From Balneolaceae bacterium (GTDB taxonomy: Bacteria > Bacteroidota > Rhodothermia > Balneolales > Balneolaceae): DNA of 64,000 bases. The notes under the pieces were generated by a model. It searched no databases. It saw nothing but the letters and a program-made list of their open reading frames with translations, and was not told the origin of the DNA. The stretch is from assembly GCA_018401935.1 (NCBI GenBank), contig JAGYJQ010000009.1, forward strand, positions 1 through 64,000. The letters run 5' to 3'. Positions 1 through 8,032 of this stretch are shown here, piece after piece; position 1 is the stretch's first letter; each line of letters starts with the position of its first letter. A program made the position numbers and the translations under genes.

Positions 1-447
1 CGCTTACACAATACGGGATACCGCTTTTCTAAGTATCAGTGTAGTCGTACTTCAAGCAATTGTAACAGGTTCAGTAGTACTGATCTAGTTTTCGTGCGCT
101 TGGGTGAGATTTACCTAAACCGAGCGGAAGCCAAATTGCGTAGTGGCGATGCCGCCGGAGCTTTGGCTGATGTGAATACGTTGCGCGCTTCACGTGATGC
201 TCGACCTGCTCAAACCCCACCAGCTCTAGCGAGCATTACCATAGACGAGTTATTCCGCGAGAGAGGCTTTGAATTATACTGGGAAGGTCAACGACGATCC
301 GATCAAATACGTTTCGGACGTTATGAGGATAGCTGGACAGAAAAAACCAGTACCGATGTTACTAAGCGTCTATTTCCTATTCCTCAAAGCGCAATTGACG
401 CGGCATCCAACGAACAAAATTACTTGGTTCAAAACCAGGGATACTAA
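1..447 (+). CDS. SusD/RagB family outer-membrane lipoprotein, C-terminal part (5' end outside window)
   Basis: The reading frame is open from the first base, so this is the 3' end of a longer gene; the GTG at 94 lies inside it and is not the start. Visible features are the helical stretch LGEIYLNRAEAKLRSGDAAG, typical of the C-terminal TPR-like part of SusD proteins, then RGFELYWEGQRRSDQIRFG and the terminal FPIPQSAIDAASN...QNQGY, which match the usual SusD ending. SusD proteins are surface lipoproteins that deliver glycans or other nutrients to a SusC TonB-dependent channel, whose gene normally lies just upstream and would be outside the window. The substrate cannot be read from this fragment. 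Confidence 0.9.
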   Translation, partial: RLHNTGYRFSKYQCSRTSSNCNRFSSTDLVFVRLGEIYLNRAEAKLRSGDAAGALADVNTLRASRDARPAQTPPALASITIDELFRERGFELYWEGQRRSDQIRFGRYEDSWTEKTSTDVTKRLFPIPQSAIDAASNEQNYLVQNQGY

Positions 448-480
448 ACTCCTGTTTTAATTGTAGTAGTAAAAGAAAGG

Positions 481-515
481 GCTATCCCTCAGCTGGTTGG
501 GGGGTAGCTTTTTTT
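481..515 (+). terminator. Rho-independent terminator after the SusD gene
   Basis: An 8-bp stem (GCTATCCC at 481-488 with GGGGTAGC at 501-508, one G-U pair) is followed directly by seven T residues. It separates the SusD transcript from the downstream PHP phosphoesterase gene. Confidence 0.75.
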
Positions 516-542
516 ATAATAAGATTATACTATGTTCCCATT

Positions 543-2090
543 ATGAAACACACTGTACCTTTTTCGATCTATTCTCTTGCGATACTTTTTTTGTTAACAA
601 TTAATTCACAGGCCAAAGCTCAAAATCAAGCTCAAGCCCAAGTTTGGTCTACGGAACAGCCCATTGCGATAACCAATCAACTCATTGAAGGCTCGGTACA
701 GCCTGCTGAGGCCTTAAGCTATAGGTTAGAACCCTTTTCTGTACCCGAAGGTATTGGACGCATAGAAGTAACTATTGAATATGAGGGTAAATCGGAATAC
801 GCCGAAATAGAAATTGGCTTATACGATCCAGAGCGTTTTCGTGGGACCAGCCGTTTTTCTAAAGAATCCTTCTTTGTGGAGTTACACCGTGCTACTGCAT
901 CTTATCATCCAGGGCCAATCCTCCCCGGGAAGTGGAATATTTCGTTGGCCTTTCCAACGATCAAGCAGCCTACTAACTATCGCATTTCGATCACCATGAC
1001 ACCCCTCAATAATCCAGCTTATACGGGAGCATCAGATCTGGTTGTTCAGGATGAACAGCGATGGTATGCCGGTGACTTTCACACGCACACGGGGCACAGT
1101 GATGGATTTGGTTGTCAGAATATAAAGGGAGAACGTGGGCCTTGCCAAGTGTATCAAATTGTGGAAGCGGCCACCCGTTACGACTTAGATTTTGTGGGTA
1201 TTGCAGATCATAACACGGTTAGTCACCATCAAGATATGGCTATTATTCAACCCTTATATCCCGATTTATTGCTAGTGCGCGGGGTCGAATTAACTACCTA
1301 TTTTGGCCATGCTAACGTTTTTGGCAGTAGCACACCCATTGACTTTAGACTCGGTCATGAGCAGTGGAGTTTTCTGGATGTGCAAGACGAAGTTGAGCGC
1401 TTAGGAGCTACCGTTTCGTTAAACCATCCTGGAAGAAAAACAGGAGCTTCATGTACGGGTTGTGGATGGAATGCACCCAATACGGCATATGAGCGGCTAC
1501 AGGTTATTGAAATTATTAATGGAACCAATGTGGAAAATGAGATAGCTGGTATCCCATTCTGGCAGAATTTGCTCGATCAAGGGTATAAAATTACCGGTAT
1601 AGGAGGTAGTGACGATCATGGGGCAGGTTTTGGTAGCGCTCATCCAGGAATCCCAACTACTATGGTGTATGCCCCCGAACTCTCCGAAAAATCGTTGTTG
1701 GAGGCGGTTAAAGAGGGGAATGTCTACCTGAAAACGAAGGGCCCGGATGGACCCTCACTCGATTGGCGAATTGAATTGGGAACGCAATATTGGCACATGG
1801 GAATGAACATTCCTAAGGAAATAGTTCTATCGGGCCAAGGTAGCGCGCAGGAGCTTAGGCTTTCGATAATGGTGGAGTATAATGAGCTGCAGACCGTAGA
1901 AATCATCCATAATAACCAAATATTGGATCTAGATTGTACAGAGGATACGCAAACCAGTGAGCTGGGTACTGTTACATGGTCTTGTTCATTACCCGACTTG
2001 GATGCAGGGTGGATTCGCCTTAATCTTCGCGATGCATCGACCCAGGAAATTACGGTGGTTGCTAATCCCATCTATCTTGGCCGGAACTAG
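543..2090 (+). CDS. Secreted PHP-domain phosphoesterase, CehA/McbA family
   Basis: The 515-residue protein begins with a Sec signal peptide (hydrophobic core at about residues 9-20, cleavage likely near AKAQ at 23-27). After a beta-rich N-terminal region comes a PHP metallohydrolase domain from about residue 175. Metal-binding motifs are visible: H180-T-H182-T-G-H185-S-D187, the IADHN motif around 220-224, VRGVEL...GHANVFG, SLNHPG and GGSDDHG around 355-360. CehA/McbA proteins are metal-dependent phosphoesterases or esterases; here the enzyme would act in the periplasm or outside the cell. The substrate is unknown. A following secreted EEP-family hydrolase suggests use of extracellular phosphate esters, which is inference. 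Confidence 0.85.
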   Translation: MKHTVPFSIYSLAILFLLTINSQAKAQNQAQAQVWSTEQPIAITNQLIEGSVQPAEALSYRLEPFSVPEGIGRIEVTIEYEGKSEYAEIEIGLYDPERFRGTSRFSKESFFVELHRATASYHPGPILPGKWNISLAFPTIKQPTNYRISITMTPLNNPAYTGASDLVVQDEQRWYAGDFHTHTGHSDGFGCQNIKGERGPCQVYQIVEAATRYDLDFVGIADHNTVSHHQDMAIIQPLYPDLLLVRGVELTTYFGHANVFGSSTPIDFRLGHEQWSFLDVQDEVERLGATVSLNHPGRKTGASCTGCGWNAPNTAYERLQVIEIINGTNVENEIAGIPFWQNLLDQGYKITGIGGSDDHGAGFGSAHPGIPTTMVYAPELSEKSLLEAVKEGNVYLKTKGPDGPSLDWRIELGTQYWHMGMNIPKEIVLSGQGSAQELRLSIMVEYNELQTVEIIHNNQILDLDCTEDTQTSELGTVTWSCSLPDLDAGWIRLNLRDASTQEITVVANPIYLGRN

Positions 2091-2128
2091 GCCCACCTTA
2101 TTAATTTTTCAACTACACCATACCGATC

Positions 2129-3097
2129 ATGTTTTGTCTTTGTTCCCATAAAATTTCTACTCAAGGTCTTTTTCGCACCAGCTTGTACGGTTTCGCTGTA
2201 CTAGTATTTAGCTTATCTATGACCTCGCTGGCCCAAGCTAGCGCGAATAATCCGGAATCTATGACCTCGCTGGCCCAAGCTAGCGCGAATAATCCGGAAC
2301 CTAACCGCCTACGAGTGATGACCTACAATATTCGCTTTGACAACCCGGCTGATGGGGTGCATGCCTGGCCTAACAGAAAAGAGTTAGTAGCCAGCGTGAT
2401 CCGTTTCCATAAAGCGGATATCATAGGTGTACAAGAGGCTTTGGAGCATCAAATTCGGGATTTGATGGAGTTACTACCGGGTTATGATTGGGTGGGGGTG
2501 GGGCGAAACGAGGATGGCGGCGGTGAATTTAGTGCTATTTTATACCGAAGCTCTGTCGTTACGGTGAAAGAAGCTCAAACTTTTTGGCTTTCAGAGTCTC
2601 CCGATGTTCCTGGAAGTCAGTCCTGGGATGCTTCTCTTCCTCGTATTGCTACTTGGGCTCATTTTGTTACTAAGGCTGATGAGCGAGAGCTCTTTGTGCT
2701 GAACACCCATTTCGATCACAGAGGGGAGCAGGCCCGTCTTGAAAGTGCGCGATTGGTTAAAGAACAAGCTTCCAAATTAGCGAATGGGTTACCGGTAATA
2801 ATAATGGGGGATTTAAATGCAACCCCGGAGCAGCCACCTCTTGCATTGCTTTCAGACACTCCTTTGCTTGATGGCCGGTCTTTGCAAGACGGGTTTGTTC
2901 ACAGCTTGCAACCACATCATGGCCCAGCATCTACCTGGACGGGCTTTACTAAAATAGAAGCTGATCGGCGGATTGATTATATCTTTGCCAGTGAAGATCT
3001 GCCCATTCATTATCATGCTATTTTAACCGATAAACTCGAAGATAGATACCCGTCCGACCATCTTCCGGTGTTAGTAGAAGTCGAAATTAAGGAATGA
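2129..3097 (+). CDS. Secreted endonuclease/exonuclease/phosphatase (EEP) family hydrolase
   Basis: A 322-residue protein with a signal peptide at about 15-38 and an EEP fold from about residue 60 to the end. EEP signatures are MTYNIRFDNP near 64-73 (catalytic Asn), GVQEALEHQ (metal-binding Glu), HFDHRGEQARLESA, IIMGDLNATPEQPP (Asp/Asn pair), RRIDYIF and YPSDHLPV (catalytic His). The length and set of motifs fit the small secreted EEP hydrolases, which can be phosphatases, phosphodiesterases or nucleases; sequence alone does not separate these. The gene lies 38 bp after the PHP phosphoesterase and is probably co-transcribed with it. A perfect 42-bp tandem duplication lies right behind the signal peptide. 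Confidence 0.85.
   Translation: MFCLCSHKISTQGLFRTSLYGFAVLVFSLSMTSLAQASANNPESMTSLAQASANNPEPNRLRVMTYNIRFDNPADGVHAWPNRKELVASVIRFHKADIIGVQEALEHQIRDLMELLPGYDWVGVGRNEDGGGEFSAILYRSSVVTVKEAQTFWLSESPDVPGSQSWDASLPRIATWAHFVTKADERELFVLNTHFDHRGEQARLESARLVKEQASKLANGLPVIIMGDLNATPEQPPLALLSDTPLLDGRSLQDGFVHSLQPHHGPASTWTGFTKIEADRRIDYIFASEDLPIHYHAILTDKLEDRYPSDHLPVLVEVEIKE
2216..2299 (+). repeat. Perfect 42-bp tandem duplication in the EEP gene
   Basis: Two identical 42-bp copies (2216-2257 and 2258-2299) encode SMTSLAQASANNPE twice, at the signal-peptide cleavage region. The unit is a multiple of three, so the frame is kept and the catalytic domain is untouched. Confidence 0.95.
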
Positions 3098-3220
3098 GGT
3101 AGCCTGCATTAGGCACATAGCGTTGATACATTGATATGTAGGCAATTTAAATAGTTTACTGGTTGATTATGAGCCAGCAAAAGCCGTTATTTCGTTCAAA
3201 TTTGGGGTAAAGCGTAGCGG

Positions 3221-4702
3221 ATGTTTTTATTGGTAGTATATATAGTATTAGGTATTCAAGTAGGTCTTGTGGATAAGATGGTATCACCGCAGGACCATGA
3301 AGGTGCAGGGGACCATACGTCCGTTTATGAACGAGTGGTCTTGGAATTTCCCGGTAAAAAAAATGTGTATCTCAATTCCATTTCGGTAACACTAAATCCG
3401 GTACAGGGTCATCTATATTTCTTTGAAAATGAAATAGGGGTGTTACACAAACTAGACCCAACGGGTGGTCTAACGGTTCTAGATACCCTGGAATTTCCTG
3501 AGTCCAATGAATATCATTTTGTTGAAAGTAGGCGAAATGGTCAAGCACTGCTGTTTTGGGAGGTTGGGTTAGGAGAGGTGTACGAGTATGAAATCTCCTC
3601 CGGCTTACTGCGTCATCTCTCGGATACGGATGTAAATAAACTCATGTACTCTCATGGGGCTGTACTTGATACACAGGGTGATTTGCTTAGTTGGGGTGGA
3701 TATGGTTTTTGGGAGATGAGGAAGTTACTGCTTATCTATAGTATGGAAAAAAATGAATGGTTGTTGGGTTCCGATGGCTTTCATGATTATCAGGAATACA
3801 GCTACTTCCATGATATTTGGTACGATTCTAGTCAAGCTAAATTAGATTACCTATTCAATCTACTTATGGAGAATGGTGACATTCGATATAACGCCGGAAG
3901 CTATGATATTGAGGGTGACCGATGGGAATCTAAACGATGGTTTTCAGTTGATAAGCAAGGGGTTGATCATCGCAGATCAAGGCCATTATTTATTCAAAAT
4001 AGCTATCTGAGCGATTACAATTCGGGTATTCACTACTTGTCCAACGCTCAATTTTATAGCTCAAGGACCTATGAAATCTTGCGTCTAGACCCTGAAATGT
4101 TCCCCAATCTCAGATTCGTAGCTGGATTTTATTTAGCCAAAGAAAATGACTGGTTACTCATTGGCAAGGATGTGGATAACAGTACTACCAACCTAAAAGT
4201 TATCCGGCTACCAAATGAAGAGCTTAAGCTAAGCCCAATTCCATCGTTATCCTATCCTTGGGTGCATGCCCGTAGCTATTGGTGGGTAGGACTCCTACTG
4301 GTCCTCATCGTTGTCAGCATAGGAGTTTTTGCTTATAGAAGGAAGCATTTTATAGGCCAAAAAAATGATCGATCTCAGGTTGAATTGGGACAAAATGTAC
4401 AAGGGGTACAGGTGCGTTTCAATGGCGAGTCTGTAACTATTACCGATGATTACGTGCAACGAAGCTGGGCTCTTATTTACCGGCTAAAGCAAAGCGGTCA
4501 AGACCTTATTCGAATTAACGATTTTGATGAAGAAGTCTTTTTTGATAATCATTCTGGGCCCTTTCGATCGAGAAAGAGAAAGGCTGTGTTAAAAGCAGTC
4601 AACCGGCATATTGAAGAGCCCATCCTCAGGGTTGTTATTAACAGCATCGATAAACGGTATAAAGATATCGAGCTAGATCTAACGCTAGTTACGATTAGCT
4701 AG
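3221..4702 (+). CDS. Membrane-anchored protein with predicted beta-propeller ectodomain, function unknown
   Basis: I do not recognise the family. The 493-residue protein starts with a hydrophobic segment (MFLLVVYIVLGIQVGL), then about 330 residues rich in beta strands and repeated Trp/Tyr/Gly motifs (LYFFENEIGVLHKLDPTG, LLSWGGYGFWEMRKL) that look like Kelch-type or similar propeller blades. One clear transmembrane helix follows at about 352-372 (WWVGLLLVLIVVSIGVFAY, then RRKH). The remaining 120 residues would be cytoplasmic and contain a basic helix (GPFRSRKRKAVLKAVNRHI). The layout, an outer sensor-like domain, one helix and a small inner domain, would suit a signalling protein, but no known output domain is visible. 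Confidence 0.7.
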   Translation: MFLLVVYIVLGIQVGLVDKMVSPQDHEGAGDHTSVYERVVLEFPGKKNVYLNSISVTLNPVQGHLYFFENEIGVLHKLDPTGGLTVLDTLEFPESNEYHFVESRRNGQALLFWEVGLGEVYEYEISSGLLRHLSDTDVNKLMYSHGAVLDTQGDLLSWGGYGFWEMRKLLLIYSMEKNEWLLGSDGFHDYQEYSYFHDIWYDSSQAKLDYLFNLLMENGDIRYNAGSYDIEGDRWESKRWFSVDKQGVDHRRSRPLFIQNSYLSDYNSGIHYLSNAQFYSSRTYEILRLDPEMFPNLRFVAGFYLAKENDWLLIGKDVDNSTTNLKVIRLPNEELKLSPIPSLSYPWVHARSYWWVGLLLVLIVVSIGVFAYRRKHFIGQKNDRSQVELGQNVQGVQVRFNGESVTITDDYVQRSWALIYRLKQSGQDLIRINDFDEEVFFDNHSGPFRSRKRKAVLKAVNRHIEEPILRVVINSIDKRYKDIELDLTLVTIS

Positions 4703-4734
4703 CGATTCCTAGGCCGGGATAAATTAGGCTAGGG

Positions 4735-5376
4735 TTAATTAGGCCAAGTATCGGGGTTGTTTCTCCAGTTGGCTAGGTGTTCTAGATCATCACTCGTAAC
4801 AAAGCCTTTTTCGACGGCTACATCAACCAGGATGGTATAATCAGTGAGATTAAAAACCGGAACGTTTACCTTTGAGAAATTTTCGTTCGATTTATCAAAG
4901 CCGTAGTTAAATATGGATATGATAGCTTGAACATCGGCACCTACAAATTGTAGGGCATTGATTACCGAAATAGCAGAACCACCGGTGGAAACCAAATCTT
5001 CGATCACGACGGTTTTTTCTCCTTTGGCGACGCCCCCTTCAATTTGGTTACCCATTCCATAACTTTTAGGCTTGGCACGTACATAGGCCATAGGTTTGTT
5101 GATCTTATCGGCAACCCAAGCTGCATGTGGAATGCCAGCGGTAGCGGTACCCGTTACTACATCGATGTCGGGAAATTCTTGGCTAATAAACTCACTAAAT
5201 TTGGCGGCAATTTTGGAGCGAATATGAGGCTGCCGTAGGGTGAGGCGATTGTCGCAATAAATCGGGGAATGCCATCCTGAAGCCCAAGTAAAAGGTTCAT
5301 TAGGGCGTAAAATAACAGCATTTATTTCTAATAAATCAGCGGCCAGTTCTCTTGCAAATGTGGTGTCTATAATCAT
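4735..5376 (-). CDS. pyrE: Orotate phosphoribosyltransferase
   Basis: PyrE joins orotate to PRPP to form orotidine 5'-phosphate in pyrimidine synthesis. The 213-residue length is normal. The PRPP-binding motif TVVIEDLVSTGGSA lies at about 122-135, and the flexible catalytic loop region around VRAKPKSYGMGNQIEGG at 99-115 carries the usual Lys residues. It is the last gene of a minus-strand run pgsA-pgpA-pyrE, with an 86-bp gap after pgpA, so it may have its own promoter. Confidence 0.95.
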   Translation of the reverse strand: MIIDTTFARELAADLLEINAVILRPNEPFTWASGWHSPIYCDNRLTLRQPHIRSKIAAKFSEFISQEFPDIDVVTGTATAGIPHAAWVADKINKPMAYVRAKPKSYGMGNQIEGGVAKGEKTVVIEDLVSTGGSAISVINALQFVGADVQAIISIFNYGFDKSNENFSKVNVPVFNLTDYTILVDVAVEKGFVTSDDLEHLANWRNNPDTWPN

Positions 5377-5462
5377 GTTCTCTAAATTGGTGCTTTTTAG
5401 CTAAGTAGGTTGTGTAAACGAGGAAACAGCTGCGCTAGCATATAAACATTGAGTTATTTAGT

Positions 5463-5939
5463 CTACCAAATTTGGAAAACGATGAACCAGCCTATTCCAG
5501 CATACCATCCAGCTAAAATATCATCGAACAATATACCAAATCCTCCGCTCAATTTCTGCATACTATTCACACCTAAGGGCTTCCAAATATCAAATAGTCG
5601 AAAGAAGCCGAAGGCAACTAGAAGATGGACTAAGCTAAGTTCTCCTCCTTCAATGCCGATTGTCCAAAGCCAAGCCCATAGACTTATTCCCATGCCAGCC
5701 CATTCGTCTACTACCATAGCTCCTGGATCTTTTCCCCAGGCTGCTTCGGCTGCTGGTGCCGTCCAGAAATTAGCAGCCACACTAAAGATCACAAAACCCA
5801 CTAAGAAAGGGATTCCGAATAGCATATACCCGAAAAAGAGGAGTACGCAGGCCGCGATGCTTCCTGCTGTACCTGGGGCAATGGGGCTGTAGCCGGAACC
5901 TAGTCCGGAGGCCAGGAATCGTTGAAAAGAGGAGAGCAT
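5463..5939 (-). CDS. pgpA: Phosphatidylglycerophosphatase A
   Basis: This integral membrane protein (158 residues) removes phosphate from phosphatidylglycerophosphate to give phosphatidylglycerol. The PgpA hallmark GSGYSPIAPGTAGS is at about 14-27, followed by further family features DPGAMVVDEWAGMG and RLFDIWKPLG. Several hydrophobic helices are evident. It starts 5 bp after pgsA, the enzyme that makes its substrate, so the two consecutive steps of phosphatidylglycerol synthesis are probably translationally coupled. Confidence 0.93.
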   Translation of the reverse strand: MLSSFQRFLASGLGSGYSPIAPGTAGSIAACVLLFFGYMLFGIPFLVGFVIFSVAANFWTAPAAEAAWGKDPGAMVVDEWAGMGISLWAWLWTIGIEGGELSLVHLLVAFGFFRLFDIWKPLGVNSMQKLSGGFGILFDDILAGWYAGIGWFIVFQIW

Positions 5940-5944
5940 ACTGG

Positions 5945-6526
5945 CTAAACCGGTTGAAAAAGGTGACGATTTTGGCTTAGATAATGAAGGCCGCTATATA
6001 CCGTTATACCTGTCACAAGGATCAGCAGCCAAAACATAAGATCGGTGCTTAGAATTAGGGCCACCCAGTCGCCTAAAAAGATCGGGGCACCCTTAAATAC
6101 CCCTAGAACAAGGCCTAAATAAAGGAAAATCATCTGTATCGTGGTTTTAAGCTTGGCTAAGGAACTGGTTTGCATTTCTAGATTTTTGCGGCGAGCCCAC
6201 AATCGAAGCAAGGTGATAGAAATATCTCGTACAGCAATGGCGATGATCGCCCACCATGGAAACTGATCGGCCGCTATGAAAGGGAGAACCGCAAAGCCAC
6301 TTAGGGTGAGTAGTTTGTCTGCAAATGGATCCAAAAACGCGCCCATCGAGGTCTCGATATTGTATTTTCGTGCGTAATAGCCATCAAAAAAATCGGTGAT
6401 TGCTGCGATGATGTACACCCCAAGCGCACTTAGCTTTATCCATAGTTCTGGCTCGAAAAAAAGAACCAAAAAAACGGGGGTTAACAGTATGCGTATCGTG
6501 CTTAGTATGTTCGGGAGACGCTCCAT
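5945..6526 (-). CDS. pgsA: CDP-diacylglycerol--glycerol-3-phosphate 3-phosphatidyltransferase
   Basis: PgsA makes phosphatidylglycerophosphate from CDP-diacylglycerol and glycerol-3-phosphate in the membrane. The CDP-alcohol phosphotransferase motif is complete: D45-x2-D48-G49-x2-A52-R53-x8-G62-x3-D66-x3-D70. The 193-residue length and several transmembrane helices fit the family. It is the first gene of the minus-strand pgsA-pgpA-pyrE run and is transcribed away from cinA. Confidence 0.93.
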   Translation of the reverse strand: MERLPNILSTIRILLTPVFLVLFFEPELWIKLSALGVYIIAAITDFFDGYYARKYNIETSMGAFLDPFADKLLTLSGFAVLPFIAADQFPWWAIIAIAVRDISITLLRLWARRKNLEMQTSSLAKLKTTIQMIFLYLGLVLGVFKGAPIFLGDWVALILSTDLMFWLLILVTGITVYSGLHYLSQNRHLFQPV

Positions 6527-6676
6527 GGAGGGGAAGATACTATTTTTTTAAACCATTTTAGAGAGGTAGGCTAAAAGCTGATGTGGAAATTGAATGGGGT
6601 GAGCGACCTTTCTGCGAATTACTTCGTATTATATGCAAATACGTACTTAGCCAATAATTTCCCAATTTAGTTGTAG

Positions 6677-8032
6677 ATGATTGCACACCTTATTTCTATT
6701 GGAAATGAACTCCTGATGGGAGATACAGTGAACACCAACGCGAGTTGGCTAGGGCAATTTTTGCATGAAAGAGGAGTTCAGGTTACTCAGGTTCACACTA
6801 TCACCGATGCTCCTGAACAGATTACATCTACCATTCAGCAGGCGTTAGATAAGGCCGATTTGGTTATTTCCACGGGGGGACTGGGCCCGACCTTAGATGA
6901 TGTAACGAAGAAAAGCGTAGCGGAACTGTTTGGGGTGGGTATGCGTCACGAACCAAGGGTGGAGGAACACATAAAAGAGCTTTTTCGGCGCAGAAACCTA
7001 CCCTACTCTACATCCAATCAAGCGCAGGCATTGCTCCCGGAAAATGCAGAGTTGTTGTTTAATTCTTCTGGAACTGCACCTGGAATGTTATTTAAGCAGC
7101 AGAATTCATTGCTCGTTGTACTGCCAGGGGTCCCCCATGAAATGAAACATCTTATGTCCACACAGGTTGCCCCACGATTGCAGGAATGGGGAGCCTTGAA
7201 TGTATTAGAAACCCGCTATCTTAAGGTGGCAGGCATAGGCGAGAGTCATCTGGCTGATTATTGGTTGCATGATATTGAGGCGTCGTTAAATGAATATATC
7301 GATTTGGCTTTTTTACCTTCAACTGGTCAGGTGAGTTTGCGTCTTACGGGTCGCGGGCTTAGTCGCGAAGAGGCCAAATCTAGGGTTGATGGGCTACGTT
7401 CGAAGATTCAACAGCAGCTAGGAGACTTGATTTACAGCGATGAAAAAGAAGGTACATTGGATCGTGCACTGGGACAGATTTTGTCACAGTCTGGGTATCG
7501 TTTGGCTACCGCAGAAAGTTGTACGGGGGGATTAATGGGGCATTTGTTGACGGAAACTCCCGGTTCAAGTGCCTACGTTCAAGGAGGTATTATTGCCTAT
7601 GATAACGCCGTGAAAGTGAACCAACTAGGGGTTGAAGCCAGCGTACTTGAGCAAAAAGGGGCCGTTTGCGCAGAGGTAGCGCTTCAGATGGCCAAGGGTG
7701 TTGCAGAGCGGTTGGGTGTAGAGTGTGGTATCTCCTCTACCGGTGTGGCCGGTCCAGGGGGTGGAAGTCCCGAAAAACCGGTTGGAACCGTTTGGCTTGG
7801 GTTTTATACTCCTGCGGAACATTTTGCTGTTCGAGCTGAATTCAGCCATTCTCGGAGCCTCAACAAACTAAGATCAGTGATTACTAGTTTTGAAATTTTG
7901 CGACGCTGTCTATTGGGCATGGATGAGCTGCCCTACAGTCTACAAAAGGTGTATCCCGCATCTGTAAAGCGAATGGATCAGGCTCAGAAGGGGTCAGCGG
8001 ATACATCAACCAGAGGGGATTTACTGCATTGA
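6677..8032 (+). CDS. cinA: CinA-family protein (MoaB-like plus NMN amidohydrolase domain)
   Basis: The N-terminal half is the MoCF/MoaB-like domain (GNELLMGDTVNTNASWLG, STGGLGPTLDDVTKK). The C-terminal CinA domain from about residue 255 carries the amidohydrolase motifs ATAESCTGGLMGHLLTE and STGVAGPGGGSPEKPVG. CinA C-terminal domains hydrolyse nicotinamide mononucleotide in pyridine nucleotide recycling; the N-terminal domain is linked to ADP-ribose pyrophosphatase activity in some members. At 451 residues it is about 35 longer than usual, because of a C-terminal tail of no recognisable domain. Its stop codon overlaps the next gene's ATG (TGATG). Confidence 0.92.
   Translation: MIAHLISIGNELLMGDTVNTNASWLGQFLHERGVQVTQVHTITDAPEQITSTIQQALDKADLVISTGGLGPTLDDVTKKSVAELFGVGMRHEPRVEEHIKELFRRRNLPYSTSNQAQALLPENAELLFNSSGTAPGMLFKQQNSLLVVLPGVPHEMKHLMSTQVAPRLQEWGALNVLETRYLKVAGIGESHLADYWLHDIEASLNEYIDLAFLPSTGQVSLRLTGRGLSREEAKSRVDGLRSKIQQQLGDLIYSDEKEGTLDRALGQILSQSGYRLATAESCTGGLMGHLLTETPGSSAYVQGGIIAYDNAVKVNQLGVEASVLEQKGAVCAEVALQMAKGVAERLGVECGISSTGVAGPGGGSPEKPVGTVWLGFYTPAEHFAVRAEFSHSRSLNKLRSVITSFEILRRCLLGMDELPYSLQKVYPASVKRMDQAQKGSADTSTRGDLLH

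Noticed and set aside
5449-5892. 147-codon plus-strand frame
   Set aside because: Antisense shadow of pgpA, which has complete family motifs on the other strand.
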